A stretch of DNA of 64,000 nt from Lachnospiraceae bacterium (GTDB lineage Bacteria; Bacillota; Clostridia; Lachnospirales; Lachnospiraceae). Positions 34,460 through 44,831 of the stretch are shown here, in pieces. The DNA is taken from positions 62,001-126,000 of the forward strand of contig JALENY010000010.1 of NCBI GenBank assembly GCA_022767285.1, read 5' to 3'. Numbering within the stretch: the first letter of the stretch is position 1; each line of letters opens with the position of its first letter. A model generated the notes under the pieces. It was not told where the DNA came from. It did not search any database and saw nothing but the letters and a program-made list of their open reading frames with translations. Position numbers and translations under genes: made by a program.

Positions 34460-36529
34460 GTGGCAAAATATCTTGTGATTGTGGAATCACCTGCTAAAGT
34501 TAAAACTGTTAAAAAATTTTTGGGGAGTAATTATGAAGTAGCTGCTTCTCAGGGGCATGTGCGGGATCTGCCGAAAAGCCAGCTGGGAATCGACGTGGAG
34601 CATGATTTTGAACCGAAATACATCACAATTCGTGGAAAAGGTGAGCTGCTGGCCAAACTGCGTCGCTCTGCCAAAAAGGCAGATCGCGTGTATCTGGCAA
34701 CTGACCCGGACCGTGAGGGTGAAGCCATATCCTGGCATTTATCGAAAGCATTGAATCTGGACGATAAGAAAATGCGCCGTATCACCTTCAACGAAATAAC
34801 CAAAAATGCGGTGAAGGCCTCTATTAAAAATGCGCGGGATATTGACATGAATCTGGTGGATGCCCAGCAGACACGCCGTATCCTGGACCGCCTGGTTGGT
34901 TACAAGATCAGTCCGGTACTTTGGGCAAAGGTAAAAAGAGGCTTAAGCGCAGGCCGTGTACAGTCTGTAGCTCTCCGTATCATTGGAGACCGGGAAGATG
35001 AGATCAATGCATTCATCCCCCGCGAATACTGGACGTTGGAAGCGCATTTTTCAATCCCGGGTGAGAAAAAGCCGCTGACGGCGAAATTTTACGGAACCGA
35101 TAAAAAAACAGAGATCCATTCCAGGGAAGAATTGGATCAGATACTGAAAGAACTGGATGGCGCAGTTTATCACGTGGCTGATGTGAAGAAGGGGGAAAGG
35201 ACGAAAAAAGCTCCCCTGCCGTTCACGACCAGCACGCTTCAGCAGGAAGCTGCTAAAACGCTGAATTTTTCAACCCAGAAAACCATGCGCCTGGCACAGC
35301 AGCTGTACGAGGGTATTGATATAAAAGGAAACGGAACCGTCGGACTGATTTCTTATCTGCGTACGGATTCCACTCGTATTTCAGAGGAAGCGGACACGGC
35401 TGCACGTGCTTATATTGAAGAAAAATACGGAAAAGAATACGTTGCCTCCGGTGAAACGAAGCAAAAAGGCGATAAAAAAGTACAGGATGCCCATGAAGCC
35501 ATACGTCCGACCGATATAGCCAGGATTCCGCTGGCCGTCAAGGATTCCCTTACCAGGGATCAGTTCCGTCTGTATCAGCTCATCTGGAAACGGTTTGCGG
35601 CAAGCCGCATGAAACCGGCTGTTTACGAGACTACATCGGTGAAGATAGCCGGTGGAAAATACATCTTTACCGTAGCCGCTTCGAAAGTGATATTTGATGG
35701 TTTTATGTCAGTTTACACCCAGGAAGAGGATGAGAAGACCGAGAACAACCAGATGTTGAAGAGCATCGACAAAGATACGGAACTTCATTTTGAATCCTTT
35801 CAACCGGAACAGCATTTTACGCAGCCCCCGGCTCATTATACGGAGGCGTCTCTTGTCAAAGCTCTGGAGGAAAGGGGAATCGGACGCCCCAGTACCTATG
35901 CACCGACCATCACGACGATTCTCGCCCGGCGTTATGTGGCAAAAGAAAATAAAAATCTGTATATCACAGAGCTGGGTGAAGTGGTCAACAATATTATGAA
36001 ACAGGCATTCCCGGTTATTGTAGATGTGGATTTTACGGCAACCATGGAAGATCTGCTTGACAAAATCGAGGATGGTACCGTGAACTGGAAGGTTGTGGTG
36101 GAGAATTTTTACCCGGATCTCGCAGAAGCGGTGGAAGCAGCAGAAAAAGAACTGGAACAGGTCAAGATTGAAGACGAGGTTACAGACGTGATCTGCGAAA
36201 ACTGCGGACGGAACATGGTAGTTAAATACGGCCCGCATGGAAGATTTCTGGCCTGCCCGGGATTCCCGGAATGCAAAAACACGAAGCCATATCTTGAGAA
36301 AATCGGCGTAGCCTGCCCGGTATGCGGGAAAGAAGTCGTGCTTAAGAAAACGAAAAAAGGCCGCAAGTATTATGGTTGTGAAGACAATCCGGAGTGTGAG
36401 TTCATGTCCTGGCAAAAACCGTCAAAGAAAAAATGTCCGAAGTGCGGCGGATACATGGTGGAGAAGGGAAATAAGCTGGTTTGCGCTGATGAAAAATGCG
36501 GCTTTGTGGAAGTAAAAAGCAAAGAGTGA
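34460..36529 (+). CDS. topA: DNA topoisomerase I
   Basis: TopA relaxes negative supercoils by a transient 5'-phosphotyrosine link. The 689-residue protein has the TOPRIM domain (YLVIVESPAKVKTVKKF, ATDPDREGEAISWHL), the catalytic Tyr299 in SYLRTDSTR, and three C-terminal zinc ribbons (CENCGRN, CPVCGKE, CPKCGGY, each with a second Cys pair). Start is GTG at 34460 with AGAGGAG upstream, 13 bases after dprA. A terminator follows at 36581. The dprA-topA-codY order is common in Firmicutes. Confidence 0.97.
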   Translation: MAKYLVIVESPAKVKTVKKFLGSNYEVAASQGHVRDLPKSQLGIDVEHDFEPKYITIRGKGELLAKLRRSAKKADRVYLATDPDREGEAISWHLSKALNLDDKKMRRITFNEITKNAVKASIKNARDIDMNLVDAQQTRRILDRLVGYKISPVLWAKVKRGLSAGRVQSVALRIIGDREDEINAFIPREYWTLEAHFSIPGEKKPLTAKFYGTDKKTEIHSREELDQILKELDGAVYHVADVKKGERTKKAPLPFTTSTLQQEAAKTLNFSTQKTMRLAQQLYEGIDIKGNGTVGLISYLRTDSTRISEEADTAARAYIEEKYGKEYVASGETKQKGDKKVQDAHEAIRPTDIARIPLAVKDSLTRDQFRLYQLIWKRFAASRMKPAVYETTSVKIAGGKYIFTVAASKVIFDGFMSVYTQEEDEKTENNQMLKSIDKDTELHFESFQPEQHFTQPPAHYTEASLVKALEERGIGRPSTYAPTITTILARRYVAKENKNLYITELGEVVNNIMKQAFPVIVDVDFTATMEDLLDKIEDGTVNWKVVVENFYPDLAEAVEAAEKELEQVKIEDEVTDVICENCGRNMVVKYGPHGRFLACPGFPECKNTKPYLEKIGVACPVCGKEVVLKKTKKGRKYYGCEDNPECEFMSWQKPSKKKCPKCGGYMVEKGNKLVCADEKCGFVEVKSKE

Positions 36530-36549
36530 CCATGTTTTTGTAAATGAAA

Positions 36550-36564
36550 AATATTCTGAAAACA
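36550..36564 (+). promoter_or_regulatory. CodY-box-like sequence upstream of codY
   Basis: AATATTCTGAAAACA agrees with the Firmicute CodY consensus AATTTTCWGAAAATT at 12 of 15 positions. It lies just past the topA stop and 34 bases before the codY -35 box, a position suited to autoregulation. Confidence 0.4.
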
Positions 36565-36580
36565 ACATAAATGTTCATAA

Positions 36581-36616
36581 AAATCCCGTGAATTCAGTTG
36601 AATTGGCGGGATTTTT
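36581..36616 (+). terminator. Terminator of topA, overlapping the codY promoter
   Basis: AAATCCCG (36581-36588) pairs with CGGGATTT (36607-36614) with further pairing inside, and a T-run follows. The codY -35 box lies in its loop side. Confidence 0.85.
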
Positions 36617-36626
36617 ATGATAAAAT
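36598..36626 (+). promoter_or_regulatory. Promoter of codY
   Basis: TTGAAT at 36598-36603 and TAAAAT at 36621-36626, spacer 17 bases. It overlaps the topA terminator, so the same DNA ends one transcript and starts the next. Confidence 0.65.
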
Positions 36627-36661
36627 GAAAATAACTATAGGAAAAACAAGAGGAGGAAGCG

Positions 36662-37447
36662 ATGAGCGTACAACTGTTAGATAAAACGAGAAAAATAAAT
36701 AAACTGCTTCATAATAATAACAGCAGTAAAGTGGTTTTTAATGACATTTGCCAGGTTCTTGTGGAAACCTTAAGTTCCAACGTACTTGTAATCAGTAAAA
36801 AGGGAAAAGTACTTGGTATCGGCATGTGCAAAGGTGTAGATGAGATAAAAGAACTGATAGTGGATAATGTGGGCGGACATGTGGATCCGCTGCTCAATGA
36901 TCGTTTCCTGGGGGTTTTGTCTACGAAAGAAAATGTAAACCTGCAGACGCTGGGGTTTGAAGGGGAAAACATAAAAAAATATCGTGCTATCATTAATCCT
37001 ATTGAAATAGCCGGAGAACGTCTCGGTACGGTATTCTGCTATCGTCAGAATGTCTCTTATGATATTGAGGATATAATTGTCAGCGAGTATGGCACTACGG
37101 TTGTGGGTCTTGAGATGATGCGCTCCGTTGATGAGGAAAATGCAGAAGAAAACAGAAAGATTCAGGTCGTAAAATCAGCTTTTAATACGTTATCCTATTC
37201 CGAGATGGAGGCAATTATTCATATTTTTGATGAACTGCAGGGAAACGAAGGTATCCTTGTTGCAAGTAAGATAGCGGATCGTGTGGGTATTACCCGTTCG
37301 GTTATTGTCAATGCGCTGCGCAAGTTTGAAAGCGCTGGCGTGATCGAATCACGCTCTTCCGGCATGAAAGGCACCTATATTAAGGTTGTAAATGAAGTGA
37401 TCTTTGATGAACTGGAGAAAATCAAGCAGGAACGAATGGCAAAATAA
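36662..37447 (+). CDS. codY: GTP-sensing transcriptional pleiotropic repressor CodY
   Basis: CodY binds branched-chain amino acids and GTP and represses nutrient-limitation genes. The 261-residue protein has the N-terminal GAF domain (about 1-155; SVQLLDKTRKINKLLH, VLVISKKGKVLGIG) and a C-terminal winged helix with the recognition segment ASKIADRVGITRSVIVNALRK near 200-220. AGGAGGAAGCG precedes the ATG. It has its own promoter and terminators on both sides, so it is monocistronic, with a possible CodY box for autoregulation. Confidence 0.97.
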   Translation: MSVQLLDKTRKINKLLHNNNSSKVVFNDICQVLVETLSSNVLVISKKGKVLGIGMCKGVDEIKELIVDNVGGHVDPLLNDRFLGVLSTKENVNLQTLGFEGENIKKYRAIINPIEIAGERLGTVFCYRQNVSYDIEDIIVSEYGTTVVGLEMMRSVDEENAEENRKIQVVKSAFNTLSYSEMEAIIHIFDELQGNEGILVASKIADRVGITRSVIVNALRKFESAGVIESRSSGMKGTYIKVVNEVIFDELEKIKQERMAK

Positions 37448-37474
37448 AAGTATGACAGGGCGTTTGACCATGAA

Positions 37475-37517
37475 AACAGTCAGCAGACAGAAAATGAGTC
37501 TGCCGGCTGTTTTTTTC
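37475..37517 (+). terminator. Terminator of codY
   Basis: A 14-bp imperfect stem (AACAGTCAGCAGAC at 37475-37488 with GTCTGCCGGCTGTT at 37498-37511) is followed by at least five more T. Confidence 0.92.
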
Positions 37518-37561
37518 TGATTTATTTCCATTTTGTTTACAATTATTTTATATTTAGCCTA

Positions 37562-37590
37562 TTGACAAAAAAAACCAGTGGTAGTATATT
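37562..37590 (+). promoter_or_regulatory. Sigma-A promoter of groES-groEL
   Basis: A perfect TTGACA (37562-37567) and TATATT (37585-37590) with a 17-base spacer, the same architecture as the hrcA promoter, and the CIRCE begins 13 bases downstream. Confidence 0.9.
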
Positions 37591-37602
37591 ATAAACACGG
37601 TG

Positions 37603-37629
37603 TTAGCACTCACCCAAATCGAGTGCTAA
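37603..37629 (+). promoter_or_regulatory. CIRCE operator upstream of groES
   Basis: TTAGCACTC (37603-37611), nine bases, GAGTGCTAA (37621-37629): a perfect CIRCE with arms identical to the one before hrcA. It places groES-groEL under HrcA. Confidence 0.97.
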
Positions 37630-37651
37630 TTCGACAAAGATTATATACTAT

Positions 37652-37695
37652 GGCGCAAAGCGCCCCGCCCAAAGGGCATGAATTATGGTATGCCC
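37652..37695 (+). promoter_or_regulatory. Paired hairpins in the groES leader
   Basis: GGCGC-AAA-GCGCC (37652-37664) is a perfect 5-bp stem; GGGCAT (37674-37679) and ATGCCC (37690-37695) form a second. They lie between the CIRCE and the groES start in a leader of more than 100 bases and might stabilise the mRNA or sense temperature. Confidence 0.4.
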
Positions 37696-37736
37696 GGATG
37701 GGGATGATTCTAATTTTGCAAGGGAGGCAATATAAT

Positions 37737-39663
<1,927 letters not shown>

Positions 39664-39709
39664 AAAATGATATCATGCAGTTGATGTCTGAATAATTATG
39701 AATTTTTTC

Positions 39710-39748
39710 GAAAGGGCAATGTCATTCGTAGACGTTGCCCTTTCTTTG
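39710..39748 (+). terminator. Terminator of groES-groEL
   Basis: GAAAGGGCAATGTC pairs with GACGTTGCCCTTTC (39731-39744) in a 14-bp, nearly perfect stem, followed by a short T-rich tract. Confidence 0.88.
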
Positions 39749-39806
39749 TGCTAAAATGAAATCAGAAATGAAAATACAAAAGGATATATGCGGAGGTATA
39801 CTTGAA

Positions 39807-40304
39807 ATGAGCGATTTATACTCAGAACTTCTGGTAACCAGAAAATCATCTGCCCTGGATGGCGTGATTCGTGTTCTTTTGGTTGCCCTCACTGCAGTTG
39901 CGGTAATTCTGGCGCTTCTTACATTCAGCCTGGTATTTTTTATTGTTGCAGTTGCTTTAGGCGTGGCAGATTATTTCCTGATTCCAAGATTGAATCTGGA
40001 ATTTGAATATCTGCTTGTGAATGATGAGCTTGATGTGGATAAGATTTTCTCCAAATCAAAACGGAAGAAGGCTATGACCATCGATTTGAAAAAGACAGAG
40101 GTTCTGGCACCTTTGGGCTCTCACCGTCTGGATCCCTACCAGAAGCTGAAAAGTGTTGATTTTTCTGCAAATGATAAGGAAAAACGTCCCTATGTGCTGG
40201 TGACCAACAACGATAAGGAAATGGTAAAAATCCTGCTCCAGCTGGACTCAAATATGTTCCAGACCATAAAAAGACGTTTGCCGAGAGTTGCATTTGATGA
40301 TTGA
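39807..40304 (+). CDS. DUF6106 family membrane protein
   Basis: A 165-residue protein with two adjacent N-terminal membrane segments (about 20-65, VIRVLLVALTAVAVILAL then FIVAVALGVADYFLI) and a cytosolic C-terminal domain with EVLAPLGSHRLDPYQK and a KRLP-type basic end. It fits DUF6106, a family of unknown function found mainly in Clostridia. ATG at 39807 has GGAGGT nine bases upstream. The promoter of guaB overlaps its stop codon, and it stands alone between terminator and promoter. Confidence 0.8.
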   Translation: MSDLYSELLVTRKSSALDGVIRVLLVALTAVAVILALLTFSLVFFIVAVALGVADYFLIPRLNLEFEYLLVNDELDVDKIFSKSKRKKAMTIDLKKTEVLAPLGSHRLDPYQKLKSVDFSANDKEKRPYVLVTNNDKEMVKILLQLDSNMFQTIKRRLPRVAFDD

Positions 40305-40329
40305 CATGACTCATCTTTTTTGTTACACT
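40301..40329 (+). promoter_or_regulatory. Promoter of guaB
   Basis: TTGACA (40301-40306) overlaps the stop codon of the upstream gene; TACACT (40324-40329) follows after 17 bases. AGGAAGAGA before the guaB ATG is its ribosome binding site. I see no riboswitch in the 40-base leader. Confidence 0.75.
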
Positions 40330-40347
40330 ATGGAACAAAATACTTGA

Positions 40348-41823
<1,476 letters not shown>

Positions 41824-41829
41824 TCAATC

Positions 41830-41886
41830 CAGATGTCAAATATGCGGAAGCCGCAAAAACATTGCGCTTTTGGATTTTGACATCTG
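41830..41886 (+). promoter_or_regulatory. Long inverted repeat after guaB
   Basis: CAGATGTCAA (41830-41839) and TTGACATCTG (41877-41886) are perfect 10-base arms around 37 bases that include GCGG-AAG-CCGC. A T-rich stretch follows. It may be the guaB terminator, or control the amidase start 38 bases later. Confidence 0.5.
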
Positions 41887-41924
41887 AATTTTGGCTTTTA
41901 TCCAGAAAGAATGTGGAAACGGCG

Positions 41925-42602
41925 ATGCAAAAGAAGAGGCGCAGGAGGGGGAAGACTGCACGGCAAAGACAGATTGAAAACCGCAGAAGGTTACTGCGGA
42001 CGATTCTTGCAGTGGCAGGAATTGTGGTTGTGATTCTAATCGCAAAGCGTTGTCTGGGTGAGAAAGGGGAATCGCGGGCTATGGCGGATGGTGATACGCC
42101 GGGCCAGCCTGACCTGGATGTTCAGCTTCTGACTGTAAATGAGTTTTCACGGCCGGGAATTCCACTGGACCATGTGAACGGAATTGTGGTTCATTATGTT
42201 GCCAATCCCGGAAGCAGTGCCGAGGCAAACCGTGACTATTTTGAGAATCTGCAAAATACGCAGACAACAAAGGCCAGCAGCCATTTTATTGTGGGACTGG
42301 ATGGAGAGATCATCCAGTGTGTTCCGACTGCAGAAATTGCATACGCGTCCAATGAGAGAAACGGTGATACGATATCGATCGAGACATGTCATCCGGATGA
42401 GACGGGAGCATACAATGAGGCAACTTATCAGTCTCTCGTGAATCTGACTGCATGGTTGTGCAAAAAGTTTGGCCTGACCAGCGAACAGGTGATCCGACAT
42501 TATGATATTACGGGGAAAATATGCCCGAAGTATTTTGTGGAAAATGAGGGTGCCTGGGCGGATTTCAAGAAAGATGTGGATAATCGAATCGAGAACTTGT
42601 AA
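41925..42602 (+). CDS. Membrane-anchored N-acetylmuramoyl-L-alanine amidase
   Basis: A 225-residue amidase_2 (PGRP-type) peptidoglycan hydrolase. A very basic N-terminus (KKRRRRGKTARQRQ) is followed by one membrane anchor (about 26-42), and the zinc-amidase domain shows GIVVHYVANPGSSAEANRDYF, SSHFIVGLDGEI and RHYDITGKICPKYF. The His in VVHY, the His in RHYD and the Cys in KICP are the expected zinc ligands. The start is uncertain: ATG at 41925 has only a weak GGAAAC site. It probably acts outside the membrane. A strong terminator follows. Confidence 0.85.
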   Translation: MQKKRRRRGKTARQRQIENRRRLLRTILAVAGIVVVILIAKRCLGEKGESRAMADGDTPGQPDLDVQLLTVNEFSRPGIPLDHVNGIVVHYVANPGSSAEANRDYFENLQNTQTTKASSHFIVGLDGEIIQCVPTAEIAYASNERNGDTISIETCHPDETGAYNEATYQSLVNLTAWLCKKFGLTSEQVIRHYDITGKICPKYFVENEGAWADFKKDVDNRIENL

Positions 42603-42606
42603 AAAT

Positions 42607-42643
42607 GGGAGCTACTGCCTGACGAGGGCGGAGCTCCTTTTTT
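42607..42643 (+). terminator. Terminator of the amidase gene
   Basis: GGAGCT and AGCTCC arms with inner GCC/GGC pairs form a stem, followed by TTTTTT at 42638-42643. Confidence 0.88.
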
Positions 42644-42731
42644 GCAGTACATTTTCCATATCTTAGAACATGCATTTGCAACTTGTCTTTCATGTGGCGG
42701 CAACAAATACTTGCGAACGTCTTTTTCCGAC

Positions 42732-42771
42732 AAAAAGCCCAGCCCAACTGCGTAAAGTAGTTGGGCTGGGC
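42732..42771 (-). terminator. Terminator of the minus-strand GntR/ABC operon
   Basis: GCCCAGCCCAACT (42737-42749) and AGTTGGGCTGGGC (42759-42771) form a perfect 13-bp stem; the T-run lies at its minus-strand 3' side. Confidence 0.93.
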
Positions 42772-42791
42772 CGTGCCTCTCTTTGTTTTTT

Positions 42792-43592
42792 CTATTCAAG
42801 ATTCAAATGTTTCGTTAAAATAATATGGCTTGTAATCCAAAAGGCAGCTGTAAACAGGAGCAATTCCAATTCTGACCAGAGCAGGATAGGAAAGATTTCC
42901 TTTGTTATGCCCACTACAGAATACTGGACGAACATTACAGAGCGCATAGTCGGTGATGCCATCATCAGGATCATGGTGGAAATCTGTATGATTACGTAGA
43001 AAATAATATAAGTAACAATTGATGCAACTACCTTATGCGGTGCGAACAGGCTTCCGATGGTGATGGATGCATAAATCATAGTTGCACTGCTGACAGCACC
43101 GATAATAAGGTATTGCAGTATCCAGAAGATGACCATGAACATATTTGTGTTGAAATACTCCGGAAGACTGCGAATAAGTTTAGTCAGCTCGGAAACGCCT
43201 CCCGCACCAATCACCAAAAACGCACCGGAAAGCAGAATTACCAGCATGCAAATCATATACCATACACTGAAGGTTAGGATATGTGAAAACAAAAGAGTTC
43301 CCGGTTTTACCGGAAGCGTATGGGTCAGATAACCTTCGGAGGTGAACATATTCCGATAAAAACGGATTGCCAGCAGGATATACATGGTATACATGACACC
43401 AATCAGTATAATAATATACAAAGTCATACTGATGATAAACACTAATTCGTATATGCTCAGACTGCTGGTACTGACGGTCAGAGAAGGTGCAGCAATACCT
43501 AAAAATATACCGAACAAAAGCAGTGCGGCATGGATAATGATCAGTACTTTGCTGACGGATTTCATTTGATGTTTAAATAATTTTCCTAGCAT
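42792..43592 (-). CDS. ABC-2 type transporter permease
   Basis: A 266-residue integral membrane protein with six hydrophobic segments, the membrane half of an ABC transporter whose ATPase is encoded just upstream with a seven-base overlap. Its substrate cannot be read. In the related ytr operon of Bacillus, such proteins respond to cell-wall antibiotics. It is the last gene of the GntR-ATPase-permease operon and is followed by a strong terminator. Confidence 0.85.
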   Translation of the reverse strand: MLGKLFKHQMKSVSKVLIIIHAALLLFGIFLGIAAPSLTVSTSSLSIYELVFIISMTLYIIILIGVMYTMYILLAIRFYRNMFTSEGYLTHTLPVKPGTLLFSHILTFSVWYMICMLVILLSGAFLVIGAGGVSELTKLIRSLPEYFNTNMFMVIFWILQYLIIGAVSSATMIYASITIGSLFAPHKVVASIVTYIIFYVIIQISTMILMMASPTMRSVMFVQYSVVGITKEIFPILLWSELELLLFTAAFWITSHIILTKHLNLE

Positions 43593-44284
43593 CGGAACAC
43601 CTCCCTGAAAAATGCATCGACAGATTTTCCTTCGCGCATGCGAATATCGTCTACCGATGCATGAAGACGAATTTGTCCGTTTTGAATGAAGATTACTTCA
43701 TCCAGGATATTTTCCACGTCGGAAATCAGATGAGTGGAAATGAGAACGGTGGAATTCTCACTGTAATTGTTGATGATCGTGGATAAAATATAATCCCGTG
43801 CGGCGGGATCCACACCTGCGATCGGTTCATCCAGACAATAGAGACGTGCATGGCGACTCATGACCAGGATCAACTGCACTTTTTCTTTTGTCCCCTTCGA
43901 CATGGTTTTCAGTTTGTCTGAAGGGTGCAAACCCAGCTTTTCGAGCATATCGAGGGCGCGGCTTCGGTCAAAATCCTCATAGAAATCGGAAAAAAAGTCA
44001 AGTGCATCTTTAACACGCATCCAGTTACCCAGGTAGGAACGCTCCGGAAGATAGGAAACAATACCTTTTGTCTCCACACTGGGATGCATTCCGTCGATTT
44101 TGATCTCTCCGGAAGTGGGCGTGAGCAGCTGATTGATCAGCTTGATCAGTGTTGTTTTACCGCTTCCGTTGGGACCCAGAAGGCCGATGATGCGTCCACT
44201 TTCCAACTTCAAATCGATATTTTTCAATGCAGGTTTGGATGAGTAGGACTTACTCAGCTGTGTGCATTCCAAAATGATACTCAT
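43586..44284 (-). CDS. ABC transporter ATP-binding protein
   Basis: A 232-residue ABC ATPase with Walker A GPNGSGKTTLIK, signature region MSKGTKEKVQLIL and Walker B LYCLDEPIAGVDPAARD. It overlaps the GntR gene by four bases and the permease by seven, so all three are translated together. The signature SKGTK differs from the usual LSGGQ, as is common in YtrB-type exporters. Confidence 0.93.
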   Translation of the reverse strand: MSIILECTQLSKSYSSKPALKNIDLKLESGRIIGLLGPNGSGKTTLIKLINQLLTPTSGEIKIDGMHPSVETKGIVSYLPERSYLGNWMRVKDALDFFSDFYEDFDRSRALDMLEKLGLHPSDKLKTMSKGTKEKVQLILVMSRHARLYCLDEPIAGVDPAARDYILSTIINNYSENSTVLISTHLISDVENILDEVIFIQNGQIRLHASVDDIRMREGKSVDAFFREVFRC

Positions 44285-44649
44285 AAATCATCCTCCTCGC
44301 CGTTTTGAATCAATGCGATGGTTTCCTCTTTGCTCAGGCCCAATTGATTCATTTTTTTGATAAATTCCTGAATCTGTTTGTGCGCCAGTTCCTTTTTTGC
44401 GTTCTCAATCATAGTACGATCCTCCGTAATATAGCGTCCGCTGGTACGCTGACTGTAGACAAGTCCGCTGCGTTCCAGTTCGGAAAGTGCTTTTTGCATG
44501 GTGTTAGGGTTCACTGCGGCATCACTGGCCAGGTCACGGACAGATGGGAGCTTTTCACCCGGCTGGTAATGCCCGGAGACAATATCAATCATCACCTTTT
44601 CTATAATCTGTGCATAAATAGGGCGCTCGGAATTTAATTCCCATGACAT
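44281..44649 (-). CDS. GntR family (YtrA-like) transcriptional regulator
   Basis: A 122-residue short GntR protein: winged helix only (PGEKLPSVRDLASDAAVNPNTMQKALSEL, about 30-60) plus a short helical tail, without a large effector domain. This is the YtrA subfamily, which typically represses its own ABC operon and responds to cell-wall-active compounds. GGAGGTGACAG precedes the ATG. Its promoter overlaps a 30-bp dyad, the likely operator. Confidence 0.92.
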   Translation of the reverse strand: MSWELNSERPIYAQIIEKVMIDIVSGHYQPGEKLPSVRDLASDAAVNPNTMQKALSELERSGLVYSQRTSGRYITEDRTMIENAKKELAHKQIQEFIKKMNQLGLSKEETIALIQNGEEDDL

Positions 44650-44665
44650 TCTGTCACCTCCAAAA

Positions 44666-44695
44666 CTGTATTAATAATATAATACAATAATACAG
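44666..44695 (-). promoter_or_regulatory. Dyad operator at the GntR/ABC promoter
   Basis: CTGTATTA (44666-44673) and TAATACAG (44688-44695) form an inverted repeat; it covers the minus-strand -10 box (TATTAT, 44687-44692). This is a likely site for the YtrA-like regulator. Confidence 0.65.
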
Positions 44696-44715
44696 AAGAA
44701 AAATAAGATTGTCAA
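44687..44715 (-). promoter_or_regulatory. Promoter of the GntR/ABC operon
   Basis: On the minus strand, TTGACA (44715-44710) and TATTAT (44692-44687) are separated by 17 bases. Confidence 0.8.
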
Positions 44716-44720
44716 GTATA

Positions 44721-44749
44721 ATGACAAAAAAAGATGGGTAGGGTATAAT
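44721..44749 (+). promoter_or_regulatory. Promoter of pepF
   Basis: ATGACA (44721-44726) and a perfect TATAAT (44744-44749) with a 17-base spacer. The leader then folds: AGGCATAA (44759-44766) can pair with TTATGCCT (44790-44797). Confidence 0.65.
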
Positions 44750-44831
44750 TAAAAACAGAGGCATAAGAGTAATAAATCTTCATAACAGTTTATGCCTTGA
44801 GAGAAGTGAAAGGAATGGATTATAAGTAAAT

